A stretch of 64,000 bases of DNA from CAILHX01 sp046155285. Lineage in GTDB: Bacteria > Pseudomonadota > Gammaproteobacteria > Burkholderiales > Methylophilaceae. Positions within the stretch are counted from its first letter, which is position 1; the number at the start of each line of letters is the position of its first letter. This document shows positions 15,360-22,817 of this stretch, piece by piece. The stretch is taken from NCBI GenBank assembly GCA_046155285.1, contig JBJXEA010000016.1:37880-101879 (forward strand). The letters run 5' to 3'. A program made the position numbers and the translations under genes. Below the pieces are notes generated by a model. That model saw only the letters and a list, made by a program, of their open reading frames with translations, was not told where the DNA came from and made no database searches.

Positions 15360-17402
15360 TTAATTTTGAACAAGTGAGACAAGAACTTCTATCCCGTGTA
15401 CCGCCGTACTTTCACCCATGTCTGTTTTTTGCCCCTGATTCAACACATTGACATTAACTCCCTCGGATTCACTTCTTGGCCAACGCCCCTTGGGAATGAG
15501 CGCTACTCCGTGAGGAAGTGCGTCTGAAATAGCAAGATCTAAGATTAATTGGCCGGTGTCATTGCTAACCTTCACCCTGCTTCCATGTACGAGTGATCGA
15601 TGACTGGCGTCGTCTGGGTGCATAAAAATGGTCGCTTCACCTGCATGACTAATGATTTTTGAAACATTTCCAAAACTGCTATTAAGTGTCCAAGTTGAAG
15701 CGGGAGATAACAAGCGTAGGTAACCAGCTTTAGGTTTCTGGTCTGCAATGGGTAGAGGAATACGTGGATGCCCATCTGCCTCTGCAGTTGCAGAGGCAAG
15801 CTCTATAAGGCCGGAAGGGGTAGAAAATGAAAAGTCGCCGAATTGAATGTGGGGTTCTTTGGGTACCGGTATTGTGCCTTTTATCGCAAGTGAACTAAAA
15901 CTTTCTCCGAGATCAGCTTTTATCATCAGATTCTTCAGGATATCCGCATCACTTTCATACAACTCTGGCTCGGAATAGCCCATGGCCTTAGAAAGGCGAC
16001 GAAATATTTCCTGGTTTGGCAATGCCTCACCCAATGGTTCCATGACTTTCACTTGGGCTGACAGCGTCAAATGGAAATATCCTGCCACCAAGTCATCAAA
16101 CTCCAGAAAGCTCGCGGCCGGAAGAACGTAGTCGGCATAATCAGTAGTGTCTGTTGGAAACAAATCTGAAACCACAGTAAAGAGATCTTCACGCATCAAC
16201 GCTTTTCTTAGGCGTTTCTGGTCAGGGTTCGAGGCGGCGATATTGATATTCCATGCAATTAGAGCGCGACTCTTAGTTGCATCTTCAAGATTTGCAGCCA
16301 AGTCCATATGACTGATCTTAGGTAAATCTCCAGAACAAAGATGCGGTGCTGCCAAATAGGTATCATCAATATGCCTGACAGACATGTCCCAATTAAGATA
16401 AAGCAAACCAGCGCCTAGTTTGGCAAGGTTGCCCGTAAGCGCTGGAAGCATGGCGCAGGCGCGCATGATATTGCCGCCACTAGGTTGACGTTGCAAGGCC
16501 TGACCCAGCCATAATAATGAAGGCCCTTTAGCATAGAGTAGCGCCACTTCTTCAATTTGCGCGGCGGGAACACCAGTCATTGCCTCACCCCAAGCCGGCG
16601 TGCAATCGGCCAGAACAGGCTCGATTTCATCCCATCCGATGGTATGTGCTGAAACAAAGTCATGGGCTATCAAATTTTCACGATGGATGACATGCAGCAA
16701 AGAGTAGGCGAGTGCAGCATCGCTTCCAGGAAAAGGCTGAAGATGAATGTCAGCTGCCGCCGCTGTTGCTGTGCGAACAGGATCTACCACTACCACTTTC
16801 GCATGGGTTTTGCCTAACCAATGCTCATTGACATGCGGACCTGAAGCCGAGGGATTAGCACCCCAAACTAGAATACATTTCGCCGCATCAGCCATGCGAG
16901 GATCAAAGCCATACAGGGAAGTTCCATAGCTATAATTTAGTGCTACGTGACCAGCCATATTGCAAATCGTGTCAGGATTGACTTCGGTTGCACCCAATTT
17001 ATTAAAAAATCTTGAGGGAAACATAAAAGCCAGCAATGAGATGGTGCCGGTGTAGTGAGCATTGAAGATGGCTTGGGAACCATCTGTGGCAATAATGCTT
17101 TTGAAACGCGTGGCAATTTCATTGCATGCTTCATCCCAAGAAATGGGTTCGAATTTACCTTCTCCCTTAGCCCCAGTTCGGCGCAAAGGTGTTGTTAGCC
17201 GCGCTTTTGGATCACGCCACTCATGGTTATAGGCGATTGAGCACTTTTCGCAAAGTTTTCCACGACTGACGTGATGGTCAGGATCGCCTCGTACTTGGAC
17301 GATATGCCCATTTTTCTTGGTGACCGCAATACCGCAGGTATCGTAACAATCTCGTGGACAAGTAGTCAGTATCGTTGAATCTGTTGAGGGGTTCAGGTTC
17401 AT
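15360..17402 (-). CDS. Single-subunit molybdopterin oxidoreductase, [4Fe-4S] type
   Basis: A 680-residue member of the DMSO-reductase superfamily. An N-terminal [4Fe-4S] motif is visible as C15-x3-C19-x3-C23 with C51 as the fourth ligand. Pterin-guanine-dinucleotide contacts follow: ILVWGANPSASG near 190, VVVDPVRTATAAAADIHLQPFPGSDAAL and, at the C-terminus, a molydopterin-dinucleotide-binding domain. C147 in TICNMAG is at about the position of the Mo-ligating residue, so I suggest a Cys-type centre. No twin-arginine signal is present, so it should be cytosolic. It lies 47 bp after the Fae-like gene and looks co-transcribed. Similarity to formate dehydrogenase or thiosulfate reductase catalytic subunits is general; the substrate is unknown, and a role in C1 oxidation is inferred from neighbours. 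Confidence 0.8.
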   Translation of the reverse strand: MNLNPSTDSTILTTCPRDCYDTCGIAVTKKNGHIVQVRGDPDHHVSRGKLCEKCSIAYNHEWRDPKARLTTPLRRTGAKGEGKFEPISWDEACNEIATRFKSIIATDGSQAIFNAHYTGTISLLAFMFPSRFFNKLGATEVNPDTICNMAGHVALNYSYGTSLYGFDPRMADAAKCILVWGANPSASGPHVNEHWLGKTHAKVVVVDPVRTATAAAADIHLQPFPGSDAALAYSLLHVIHRENLIAHDFVSAHTIGWDEIEPVLADCTPAWGEAMTGVPAAQIEEVALLYAKGPSLLWLGQALQRQPSGGNIMRACAMLPALTGNLAKLGAGLLYLNWDMSVRHIDDTYLAAPHLCSGDLPKISHMDLAANLEDATKSRALIAWNINIAASNPDQKRLRKALMREDLFTVVSDLFPTDTTDYADYVLPAASFLEFDDLVAGYFHLTLSAQVKVMEPLGEALPNQEIFRRLSKAMGYSEPELYESDADILKNLMIKADLGESFSSLAIKGTIPVPKEPHIQFGDFSFSTPSGLIELASATAEADGHPRIPLPIADQKPKAGYLRLLSPASTWTLNSSFGNVSKIISHAGEATIFMHPDDASHRSLVHGSRVKVSNDTGQLILDLAISDALPHGVALIPKGRWPRSESEGVNVNVLNQGQKTDMGESTAVHGIEVLVSLVQN

Positions 17403-17449
17403 ATCGTCATTACCTTTCTACAGGAGATTGTTTCCGGTTTATGTCGTCA

Positions 17450-18013
17450 TTAGCGTTTGGGCGGCTTCAGCTTACCGTCCAGTCCCATTTGGAAATATTT
17501 ATGGATGATTTTGTCCTGATTTTCCAGCAACCAATCAATATCTGGCTGATTATTCATGGCTTTGTGTATCGCCATAGCAGTCGCTTTACGATGAATATCA
17601 AATAAAATCTGGTGGTCCAGATTCTCGTCGTTTGCTACGCTAGGATTGAGCCACACCGATACGATGATGCCCAAATCATTAGCCTTTTCTTTGGGAATAT
17701 CACCCGCCCGCACGGCATCGAGCACGCCATTGGCAATCGCCGCTTGCACTGTGCCCATTAAAATGTTGGTGTAGTGACTATTGGTCACAGTGACTTTGCT
17801 CACCATCAAGGTCACTGGCCGCACCTGAATATCCGTATTCAGAATCGCAAATACGCGGGTATGGCCTTGCACCTGGTCTCCGGTCAAGGAGGCAATCGCC
17901 ATTCCCACCGGACCATCCAGCTCGCCAATAACAATTTCAGGCTCTGCCGCAGTACCAGGAGGTCCACCCGCTACCAGCGCCTCCCCTGTGCGCAACACGA
18001 TTTTTTCACTCAT
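17450..18013 (-). CDS. Formaldehyde-activating-enzyme homologue, probably non-canonical
   Basis: A 187-residue Fae-domain protein. Fae condenses formaldehyde with tetrahydromethanopterin. The family core is clear: GEALV near residue 11, then NTLM-like VTLMVSKVTV and an extended helix region with AIANGVLDAVRAGDIP. In canonical Fae the N-terminal segment reads VAHIDLIIG, with a proposed catalytic His; here the matching stretch is AAEPEIVIG, so the His is replaced by Glu. The insert before it (GGPPGTAA) is also unusual. This resembles the divergent Fae paralogues of unknown role rather than the housekeeping enzyme. AAGGAA lies six bases before ATG. It is divergent from an XRE-cupin regulator. 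Confidence 0.85.
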   Translation of the reverse strand: MSEKIVLRTGEALVAGGPPGTAAEPEIVIGELDGPVGMAIASLTGDQVQGHTRVFAILNTDIQVRPVTLMVSKVTVTNSHYTNILMGTVQAAIANGVLDAVRAGDIPKEKANDLGIIVSVWLNPSVANDENLDHQILFDIHRKATAMAIHKAMNNQPDIDWLLENQDKIIHKYFQMGLDGKLKPPKR

Positions 18014-18199
18014 TATTCATTCCTTTAAGATAACAATAGGTAACTTTTATTACCTTCATTAAACACCAAGTTTAACGCATAAGCTCAAAATGACTGTCAA
18101 TTTCTCTCTTTTTTGTATGTGCAAATCTGGTGAGTTCCCTCATTATTGTATAGACTGAAAATGACAGACTCAAAATAACCAAACATAACGGTTGAAAAA
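18014..18199. promoter_or_regulatory. Divergent promoter region with three CTSAAAATRAC boxes
   Basis: This region separates the Fae-like gene from the XRE-cupin regulator. CTSAAAATRAC occurs at 18084-18094, 18155-18165 and 18169-18179; the last two lie in an exact 14-bp tandem. A separate inverted repeat GGTAA/TTACC (18039-18054) lies nearer the Fae-like start. The boxes are good candidates for binding by the adjacent regulator. Confidence 0.55.
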
Positions 18200-18844
18200 A
18201 TGGTCGCAAACAATCCCGCCCCAACTCCCATGGTGATGCCGCCGAGTTCCACCGCCAAAAAGCTGGATCGCTACCTTGGCAACACGATTAAGGAGCTACG
18301 GCTACAACATCACCTGACCATCGCCGATGTGGCGCTACGTGCCAACATCAGCAAAGGCATGTTGAGTAAAATCGAAAATGGGCTGGCTTCCGCCAGCTTA
18401 GACACGCTTGAACAATTAGCCAACGCCTTAGGCGTCACACTTTCCAAGCTGTTTAACACTTATAACGTCCCCAGCGGCAACACCCAACACATCAAAAGCG
18501 GGCATGGCATGGAGGTGGTACGCCGCGGTACGCGCGTTGGGCATACCTACCAACTGCTAGCCTATGACCAAGGTCCGCAAAAAACCTTTGAGCCTTTTCT
18601 CATTAGTCTGGAAGATTCAGGCGAAGAATTTCCCGCCTTTGAACATCCCGGAACCGAGTTTCTGTATATGCTGGAAGGCAAGCTGGAATACCGCGTGGGC
18701 AATGAAACCTTTGTGCTGGAACCTGGCGATTCACTGACATTTCAAGGGGAAATCCCGCATCGGCCAGAAAATTTACTGGTCATGCCCATACGCTTTCTGG
18801 CCATTATCCACTACAACGTGCTCAGTCAAGAGGGTGACGAGTAA
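18200..18844 (+). CDS. XRE-family regulator with C-terminal cupin sensor
   Basis: A 214-residue transcription factor. Residues about 26-82 form a helix-turn-helix of the Cro/CI type (IKELRLQHHLTIADVALRAN, then SKGMLSKIENGLASAS and LEQLANALGVTLSKLF). Residues about 140-205 form a cupin_2 barrel with FEHPGTEFLYMLEGKLEYRVG, EPGDSLTF and a final HRPEN, the normal small-ligand sensor of this class. These regulators often control neighbouring catabolic genes in response to an amine or amino acid. It is divergent from the Fae-like gene, and its promoter region contains repeated boxes. The stop shares a base with the start of the next gene. The first 20 residues are low-complexity and the exact start is uncertain. 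Confidence 0.9.
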   Translation: MVANNPAPTPMVMPPSSTAKKLDRYLGNTIKELRLQHHLTIADVALRANISKGMLSKIENGLASASLDTLEQLANALGVTLSKLFNTYNVPSGNTQHIKSGHGMEVVRRGTRVGHTYQLLAYDQGPQKTFEPFLISLEDSGEEFPAFEHPGTEFLYMLEGKLEYRVGNETFVLEPGDSLTFQGEIPHRPENLLVMPIRFLAIIHYNVLSQEGDE

Positions 18845-19296
18845 TGGAATGTACCATCCACGACGCTAACCTCGACGACATCCCTCAGTTGGTCAGCCTG
18901 CTGAATGCGCTTTTCAGCATAGAAGTGGATTTCAACCCCAACACGGCACAACAAATTAAAGGTTTGCAATTACTGCTTGCCGAGCCATCACGCGGGGTCA
19001 TCAAAGTTGCCCGCAACGCCAGCGACGTAGCCGTTGGCATGGTCAGCGCACAACTCGTCATTTCCACCGCGCAAGGCGCACCCTCGGCGTGGATAGAAGA
19101 CATGGTCATTCGTCAGGAATATAGACAATCAGGAATAGGTCGCCGCTTGCTGGACGCCGCGCTGGCATGGGCAAAAGCGCAAGGTGCCTCAAGGGCGCAA
19201 TTGCTGGTGGATGTCACCAACGACTCAGCTCTTGGCTACTATCGGCACTTGGGATGGGAAGATACGTCATTACAGGCAAGACGCTTATTTCTTTGA
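18844..19296 (+). CDS. GNAT-family N-acetyltransferase
   Basis: A 150-residue acetyl-CoA-dependent acyltransferase fold. The acetyl-CoA-binding motif is visible as RQEYRQSGIGRRLLDAALAW (about residues 90-110), with MVSAQLVI and the C-terminal GYYRHLGWEDTSLQAR strands typical of GNAT proteins. The start codon overlaps the regulator's stop by one base, so the two genes are translationally coupled. The substrate is unknown; it could modify an amine or a peptide N-terminus. A 22-bp tandem duplication spans the stop codon. Confidence 0.85.
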   Translation: MECTIHDANLDDIPQLVSLLNALFSIEVDFNPNTAQQIKGLQLLLAEPSRGVIKVARNASDVAVGMVSAQLVISTAQGAPSAWIEDMVIRQEYRQSGIGRRLLDAALAWAKAQGASRAQLLVDVTNDSALGYYRHLGWEDTSLQARRLFL

Positions 19297-19331
19297 AACA
19301 TAACTCTTTTTTCTTTGAAACATAACTCTTT
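19289..19331. repeat. 22-bp tandem duplication across the GNAT stop codon
   Basis: TTCTTTGAAACATAACTC with flanking T residues occurs at 19289-19310 and again at 19311-19331, with a period of exactly 22 bp. The GNAT stop codon TGA lies in the first copy. This is a recent slippage-type duplication. Confidence 0.85.
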
Positions 19332-19420
19332 GCAACACAAAACAGACTCACTCAATCCTGAATCACTTGCCTCTGATAGGCGACCCTATTAAACCTCATG
19401 AAGTTCATCAAGTCGCTGCA

Positions 19421-19483
19421 TATCCCTGCGGCAAATAGTCCTGATTCTGCCTGCAATCCTAACTATGGCAGCCTCCATAAATA
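19421..19483 (-). pseudogene. Remnant of the zinc-ribbon gene with internal deletion
   Basis: The stretch TATCCCTGCGGCAAATAGTCC and what follows closely match 1588-1625 inside the zinc-ribbon gene. It then jumps to a segment matching the start of that gene (TATGGCAGCCTCCATAAAT versus the CATGGCAACCTCCATAGTT region). About 145 bp between the two is missing and the ATG is changed. It therefore looks like a decayed second copy, found by comparison within the window. Confidence 0.6.
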
Positions 19484-19577
19484 AAAACAGAGTCAAAGCA
19501 ATAATCCTGAATGGTGAAGAAACTGTAAAGAGCCTCAACTGTCTGATGCAGTGTACAAACAGCAAAGGAATAAACTC

Positions 19578-20204
19578 ATGTTTATGGTCTATGGCGTTAG
19601 TGGTCCAACGTTTAGCGGCTCACTCGAAGAGCTGCGACGAGTCAACGCGCTGAAGCGCAGTTCGGCTCCTCGCAGAGTCGCATCCAGAGCCACAGAGTTT
19701 GAAGCAGGAACCGTTTTCGAAGACAGACCCAGCGTGGCGGCAATTAAAGCCTACAAGGCGCTGTTGCAAACCGATGTTGACCGAGGCCCGCTCTACCATG
19801 CTTATCAAATCATGAACAACAACGTCATCACACTACAAGACGATGATGACGTAGCGCGGGCTTGGCAGGTTCTTCGTGAGCATCGCATCCATCAATCCCC
19901 AGTTCTAAATGCAGAAAATAGGCTGGTCGGTATTGTCAGCGAAAGGGATTTGCTCACCACGATTTACATCAAAGACGGAAAAGTAGTGGATTCCATGTAT
20001 CGCAAAGTGCGCGACGTAATGACATCACCCGTGGTAGCCGCCGAATTGGTAACCGACATACGCAGAATTGCCACCGTAATGATAGAACACGGAGTTGACG
20101 GAGTTCCTATCCTGAACGAAAACAAAGCACTAGTTGGCTTCATCTCCCGCACCGACATTTTGCGCTCCGTGATTACAGACCCGCCAGTGAGCTTGTGGCG
20201 CTAG
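19578..20204 (+). CDS. CBS-domain protein
   Basis: 208 residues. The N-terminal 75 residues have no recognisable domain and are basic and Ala/Ser-rich. A tandem pair of CBS motifs follows: VITLQDDDDVARAWQVLREHRIHQ with LVGIVSERDLL, then DVMTSPVVAAELVTDIRRIA with DGVPILNENKALVGFISRTDIL. Such pairs bind adenosine nucleotides. The start at 19578 is chosen because AAGGAA lies seven bases upstream; an ATG at 19551 has no such site. It is a stand-alone gene before tRNA-Ser. Without an attached enzyme its role is probably regulatory, but the partner is unknown. Confidence 0.8.
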   Translation: MFMVYGVSGPTFSGSLEELRRVNALKRSSAPRRVASRATEFEAGTVFEDRPSVAAIKAYKALLQTDVDRGPLYHAYQIMNNNVITLQDDDDVARAWQVLREHRIHQSPVLNAENRLVGIVSERDLLTTIYIKDGKVVDSMYRKVRDVMTSPVVAAELVTDIRRIATVMIEHGVDGVPILNENKALVGFISRTDILRSVITDPPVSLWR

Positions 20205-20223
20205 GCCGATGTGTCATTTTTTT

Positions 20224-20313
20224 TGGCGGAGAGGGTGGGATTTGAACCCACGATACACTTGCGTGTATGCCTGATTTCGAGTCAGGTACATTCAACCACT
20301 CTGCCACCTCTCC
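20224..20313 (-). tRNA. tRNA-Ser, anticodon CGA
   Basis: A 90-base class II tRNA gene. The acceptor stem GGAGAGG pairs with CCUCUCC. The anticodon loop is CUCGAAA with anticodon CGA (reads UCG), flanked by CCTGA/TCAGG. There is a long variable arm, a T-loop GGTTCGAATCC and an encoded 3' CCA. Confidence 0.97.
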
Positions 20314-20410
20314 TTTTACCACGCATCAGCGGCGCATTTTAGCATGAGGCTAGAAGCCGCGCCCCCTCTTATAGCTGGACAAGGCGCTCAAAGTTAGCGA
20401 CACTGGCCTT

Positions 20411-21862
20411 ATGCGACGCCTGCTAATAATCCTTTTGCTATCCACGCTGCTAGCCGCTTGCAGTCGGCCTTCCAGGCCTTTAGCTCCGGTTCGGCAAAGC
20501 CACGAAATCGTAGTCGTCACCTACAACAGCCCGACGACTTATTATGTCAATGGTAATAGCGATTTCGCGGGAATTGAATACGACTTGGCCAGGCTGTTTG
20601 CCGCAGAATTGAGCAAAAACGCTGACGTACCTTTTAAGGTGAAATTTCTGGTGGTGAATAGCGTGGGCGAAGTCATCCCCACGCTGCTCAAAGGTCACGC
20701 CCATATTGCAGCGGCGGGTTTGGAGATTACGCGGCTGCGCAGCCATTTGGTGCGTTTTGGGCCGAGTTATCAGCAAGTGCAGCCGCAATTGGTGACGCAT
20801 AAAGACATCGCCGAAGAACCGCATAACCTAAGCGAGATTAACGGCATGTCATTGCAAGTATCTTCTGGTAGCGGCGTTGCCGAGCAGCTGGCCGACATCA
20901 GTGTGGACATGCCCCATTTGCAATGGCGCGAAGCCCCGCTAACGGGTAGTGACGAGCTCCTGGAAAAAGTGGCGGAAGGCACGCTGGATGCCACCGTTGC
21001 AGATTCACACTTGGTGGCGATGGTGCAGAATTATTACCCCGATTTGCAGCCTGCTTTCAATGTCGGAGCGCCGCGCAATCTGGCTTGGGGTTTTCCTAAA
21101 GAGGGTGATCACTGGCTCTATCAGCAAGCCGATGCCTTCTTCGCCCGCATTCAGAGTGACGGCACTTGGCGAAACTTGCAAGACCGCTACTACGGCCATT
21201 CCACGCGCCTGAATGCGATGGATGTGAACGGCTTCCTGGAGCGCATGGAAACGTTGCTACCGCGCTATATCCCACTCATGAAAGCAGCACAGGCTTCTAC
21301 CAATCTGGATTGGCGACTGCTGGCGGCGCTGAGCTATCAAGAATCACATTGGGATACCTTCAATACCTCGCCCACCAACGTGCGCGGCCTGATGATGCTG
21401 ACCGAAGATACCGCAGATCGCATGGGCGTGACTAACCGTCTTGATCCCAAACAAAGCATCATGGCGGGCGGGCGTTATTTGCTGCTACTTAAAGACGAAA
21501 TTCCAGAACGTATTGTTGAGCCAGACCGTACCTGGATGGCACTGGCGGCTTATAACGTGGGCTTGGCGCATTTAGAAGATGCACGCATTTTGGCGCAGAA
21601 AATGAAGCTGAATCCCGATGCTTGGGCGGACGTGAAAAAGACACTGCCCTTACTCAATAAGGTCGAACACTATTCCAACTTGAAGTTCGGTTTTGCGCGT
21701 GGCGGCGCGGCGGTGATTTTTGTGGATTCCATCCGCACCTACCAAAAAATTCTGGAGAAATACCAAGAGAAGAAAGCCCCTGCACCTGCGCCACCAGCGC
21801 CGACATGGCTGCCAAAGTTCAACCTGGCATGGTTGGGAATTGAAACGACAGCGATGCAGTAA
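20411..21862 (+). CDS. mltF: Membrane-bound lytic murein transglycosylase F
   Basis: A 483-residue outer-membrane lipoprotein that cleaves peptidoglycan glycan strands to 1,6-anhydro products. A lipobox (LLAACS, Cys17) follows an N-terminal hydrophobic helix. Residues about 30-255 are a solute-binding-protein type 3 domain, the regulatory domain of MltF. From about 280 an SLT goose-type lysozyme domain carries ALSYQESHWD with catalytic Glu311, then the RGLMMLT and AYNVGLAH motifs. Domain order and length match MltF. It is a single gene next to tRNA-Ser. The window also carries nagZ and an L,D-transpeptidase, other cell-wall enzymes. Confidence 0.93.
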   Translation: MRRLLIILLLSTLLAACSRPSRPLAPVRQSHEIVVVTYNSPTTYYVNGNSDFAGIEYDLARLFAAELSKNADVPFKVKFLVVNSVGEVIPTLLKGHAHIAAAGLEITRLRSHLVRFGPSYQQVQPQLVTHKDIAEEPHNLSEINGMSLQVSSGSGVAEQLADISVDMPHLQWREAPLTGSDELLEKVAEGTLDATVADSHLVAMVQNYYPDLQPAFNVGAPRNLAWGFPKEGDHWLYQQADAFFARIQSDGTWRNLQDRYYGHSTRLNAMDVNGFLERMETLLPRYIPLMKAAQASTNLDWRLLAALSYQESHWDTFNTSPTNVRGLMMLTEDTADRMGVTNRLDPKQSIMAGGRYLLLLKDEIPERIVEPDRTWMALAAYNVGLAHLEDARILAQKMKLNPDAWADVKKTLPLLNKVEHYSNLKFGFARGGAAVIFVDSIRTYQKILEKYQEKKAPAPAPPAPTWLPKFNLAWLGIETTAMQ

Positions 21863-21946
21863 GAGTGGGTTAGTAATACCACTTTCATTCCAGCGGGGGC
21901 GGGCATGGCGGTATGCGAGTTTTGAGGTGAAGGCACGAAAGCTGCT

Positions 21947-22029
21947 GTAGGTTGGGCTGAACGTAGTAAAGCCCAACATCGCATAAGTTAGTATCACTGT
22001 TGGGTTTCATTGCATTCAGCCCAAACTAC
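21947..22029. repeat. 83-bp palindromic element of the GTAGGTTGGGC family
   Basis: GTAGGTTGGGCTGAA at 21947 is matched by its reverse complement TTCAGCCCAAACTAC ending at 22029, with inner GCCCAAC/GTTGGGT arms. The right end supplies the stop codon (CTA on this strand) of the potassium channel gene at 22026-22028. The 80 bp before it (from 21863) hold no gene. Confidence 0.8.
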
Positions 22030-22814
22030 AATTTTCTAGCTTCTGTCGCGTCTAATTTCTGCTCAATGCGCTCTAGCCTTACCACTAGATCTTTCAGCAA
22101 TTTCTCAGTCGCCTTTTCTTCGTCTTCTAATTTCTCAACCTCGCTGCCGATCAAAAATGCAGACAAACTCGCCGTCATCAGCGACACCAACACGATGCCC
22201 AAAAATATCAGCAGTGCTCCAAACATCCGTCCCGCTTCAGTGACCGGAACGATGTCGCCATACCCAGTATGCGAAACCGTCACCCACGCCCACCACATGC
22301 CATCCCATATGCTACCAATGGAAGGATCCAGGCGCGTTACCACAATGCCAGACAGTGCCACTACCACAAGACAAATCAACAAGATGCTGCCCACACGACC
22401 TTGCCCCAGTAGTTGTTTCAAACGCCGGGAAAGCTTGATCAGCAAATACGCCATTAGCAGCAAGCGCAGATTTCTAAGTGCTCCGATCAAGGGTGAATGC
22501 ACCCACTCCAGCGGAGTACCAGCAACAATGATGACCAGATTCATCCAATTACTGGATAAATAGCGCCATTTGTCCTTGACCAGAAAAGTCATGAAGCTGG
22601 TTTCAAACACGAATACCGACCAGATAATCCAGTCAAACAGCTTGACCGATCCCATGCCTATGGCGTTGATTTCTTCCAAGTACCACTCAATCGGAATCCA
22701 CAGCGCCACCAGCAGAATCGGCCATTCCAAGCGCCGTCCCCACAACACAGCAGCACGGCTTTCCCGCGGGTCAACGCCGCTAAACCCCAGCACTTTAGCG
22801 AGTTTTATGGACAC
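22026..22814 (-). CDS. Voltage-gated-type potassium channel
   Basis: A 262-residue ion-transport protein with five to six hydrophobic segments. A potassium selectivity filter TVSHTGYGD (residues 179-187) lies between the last two helices. The first part corresponds to a shortened voltage-sensor-like region with scattered Arg (LRNLRLLL, LSRRLKQLL). After the last helix, a charged coiled-coil segment of about 40 residues ends ERIEQKLDATEARKL. It begins with GTG three bases after the serS stop, so it is in the serS transcription unit. Its stop codon lies inside the repeat at 21947-22029. Confidence 0.85.
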   Translation of the reverse strand: MSIKLAKVLGFSGVDPRESRAAVLWGRRLEWPILLVALWIPIEWYLEEINAIGMGSVKLFDWIIWSVFVFETSFMTFLVKDKWRYLSSNWMNLVIIVAGTPLEWVHSPLIGALRNLRLLLMAYLLIKLSRRLKQLLGQGRVGSILLICLVVVALSGIVVTRLDPSIGSIWDGMWWAWVTVSHTGYGDIVPVTEAGRMFGALLIFLGIVLVSLMTASLSAFLIGSEVEKLEDEEKATEKLLKDLVVRLERIEQKLDATEARKL

Positions 22815-22817
22815 CGT

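Noticed and set aside
15360..17402. Formate dehydrogenase catalytic subunit.
   Set aside because: The superfamily fits, but there are no partner FdhB/FdhC/FdhE genes and no selenocysteine or FDH-specific motif was seen. The substrate was therefore left open.
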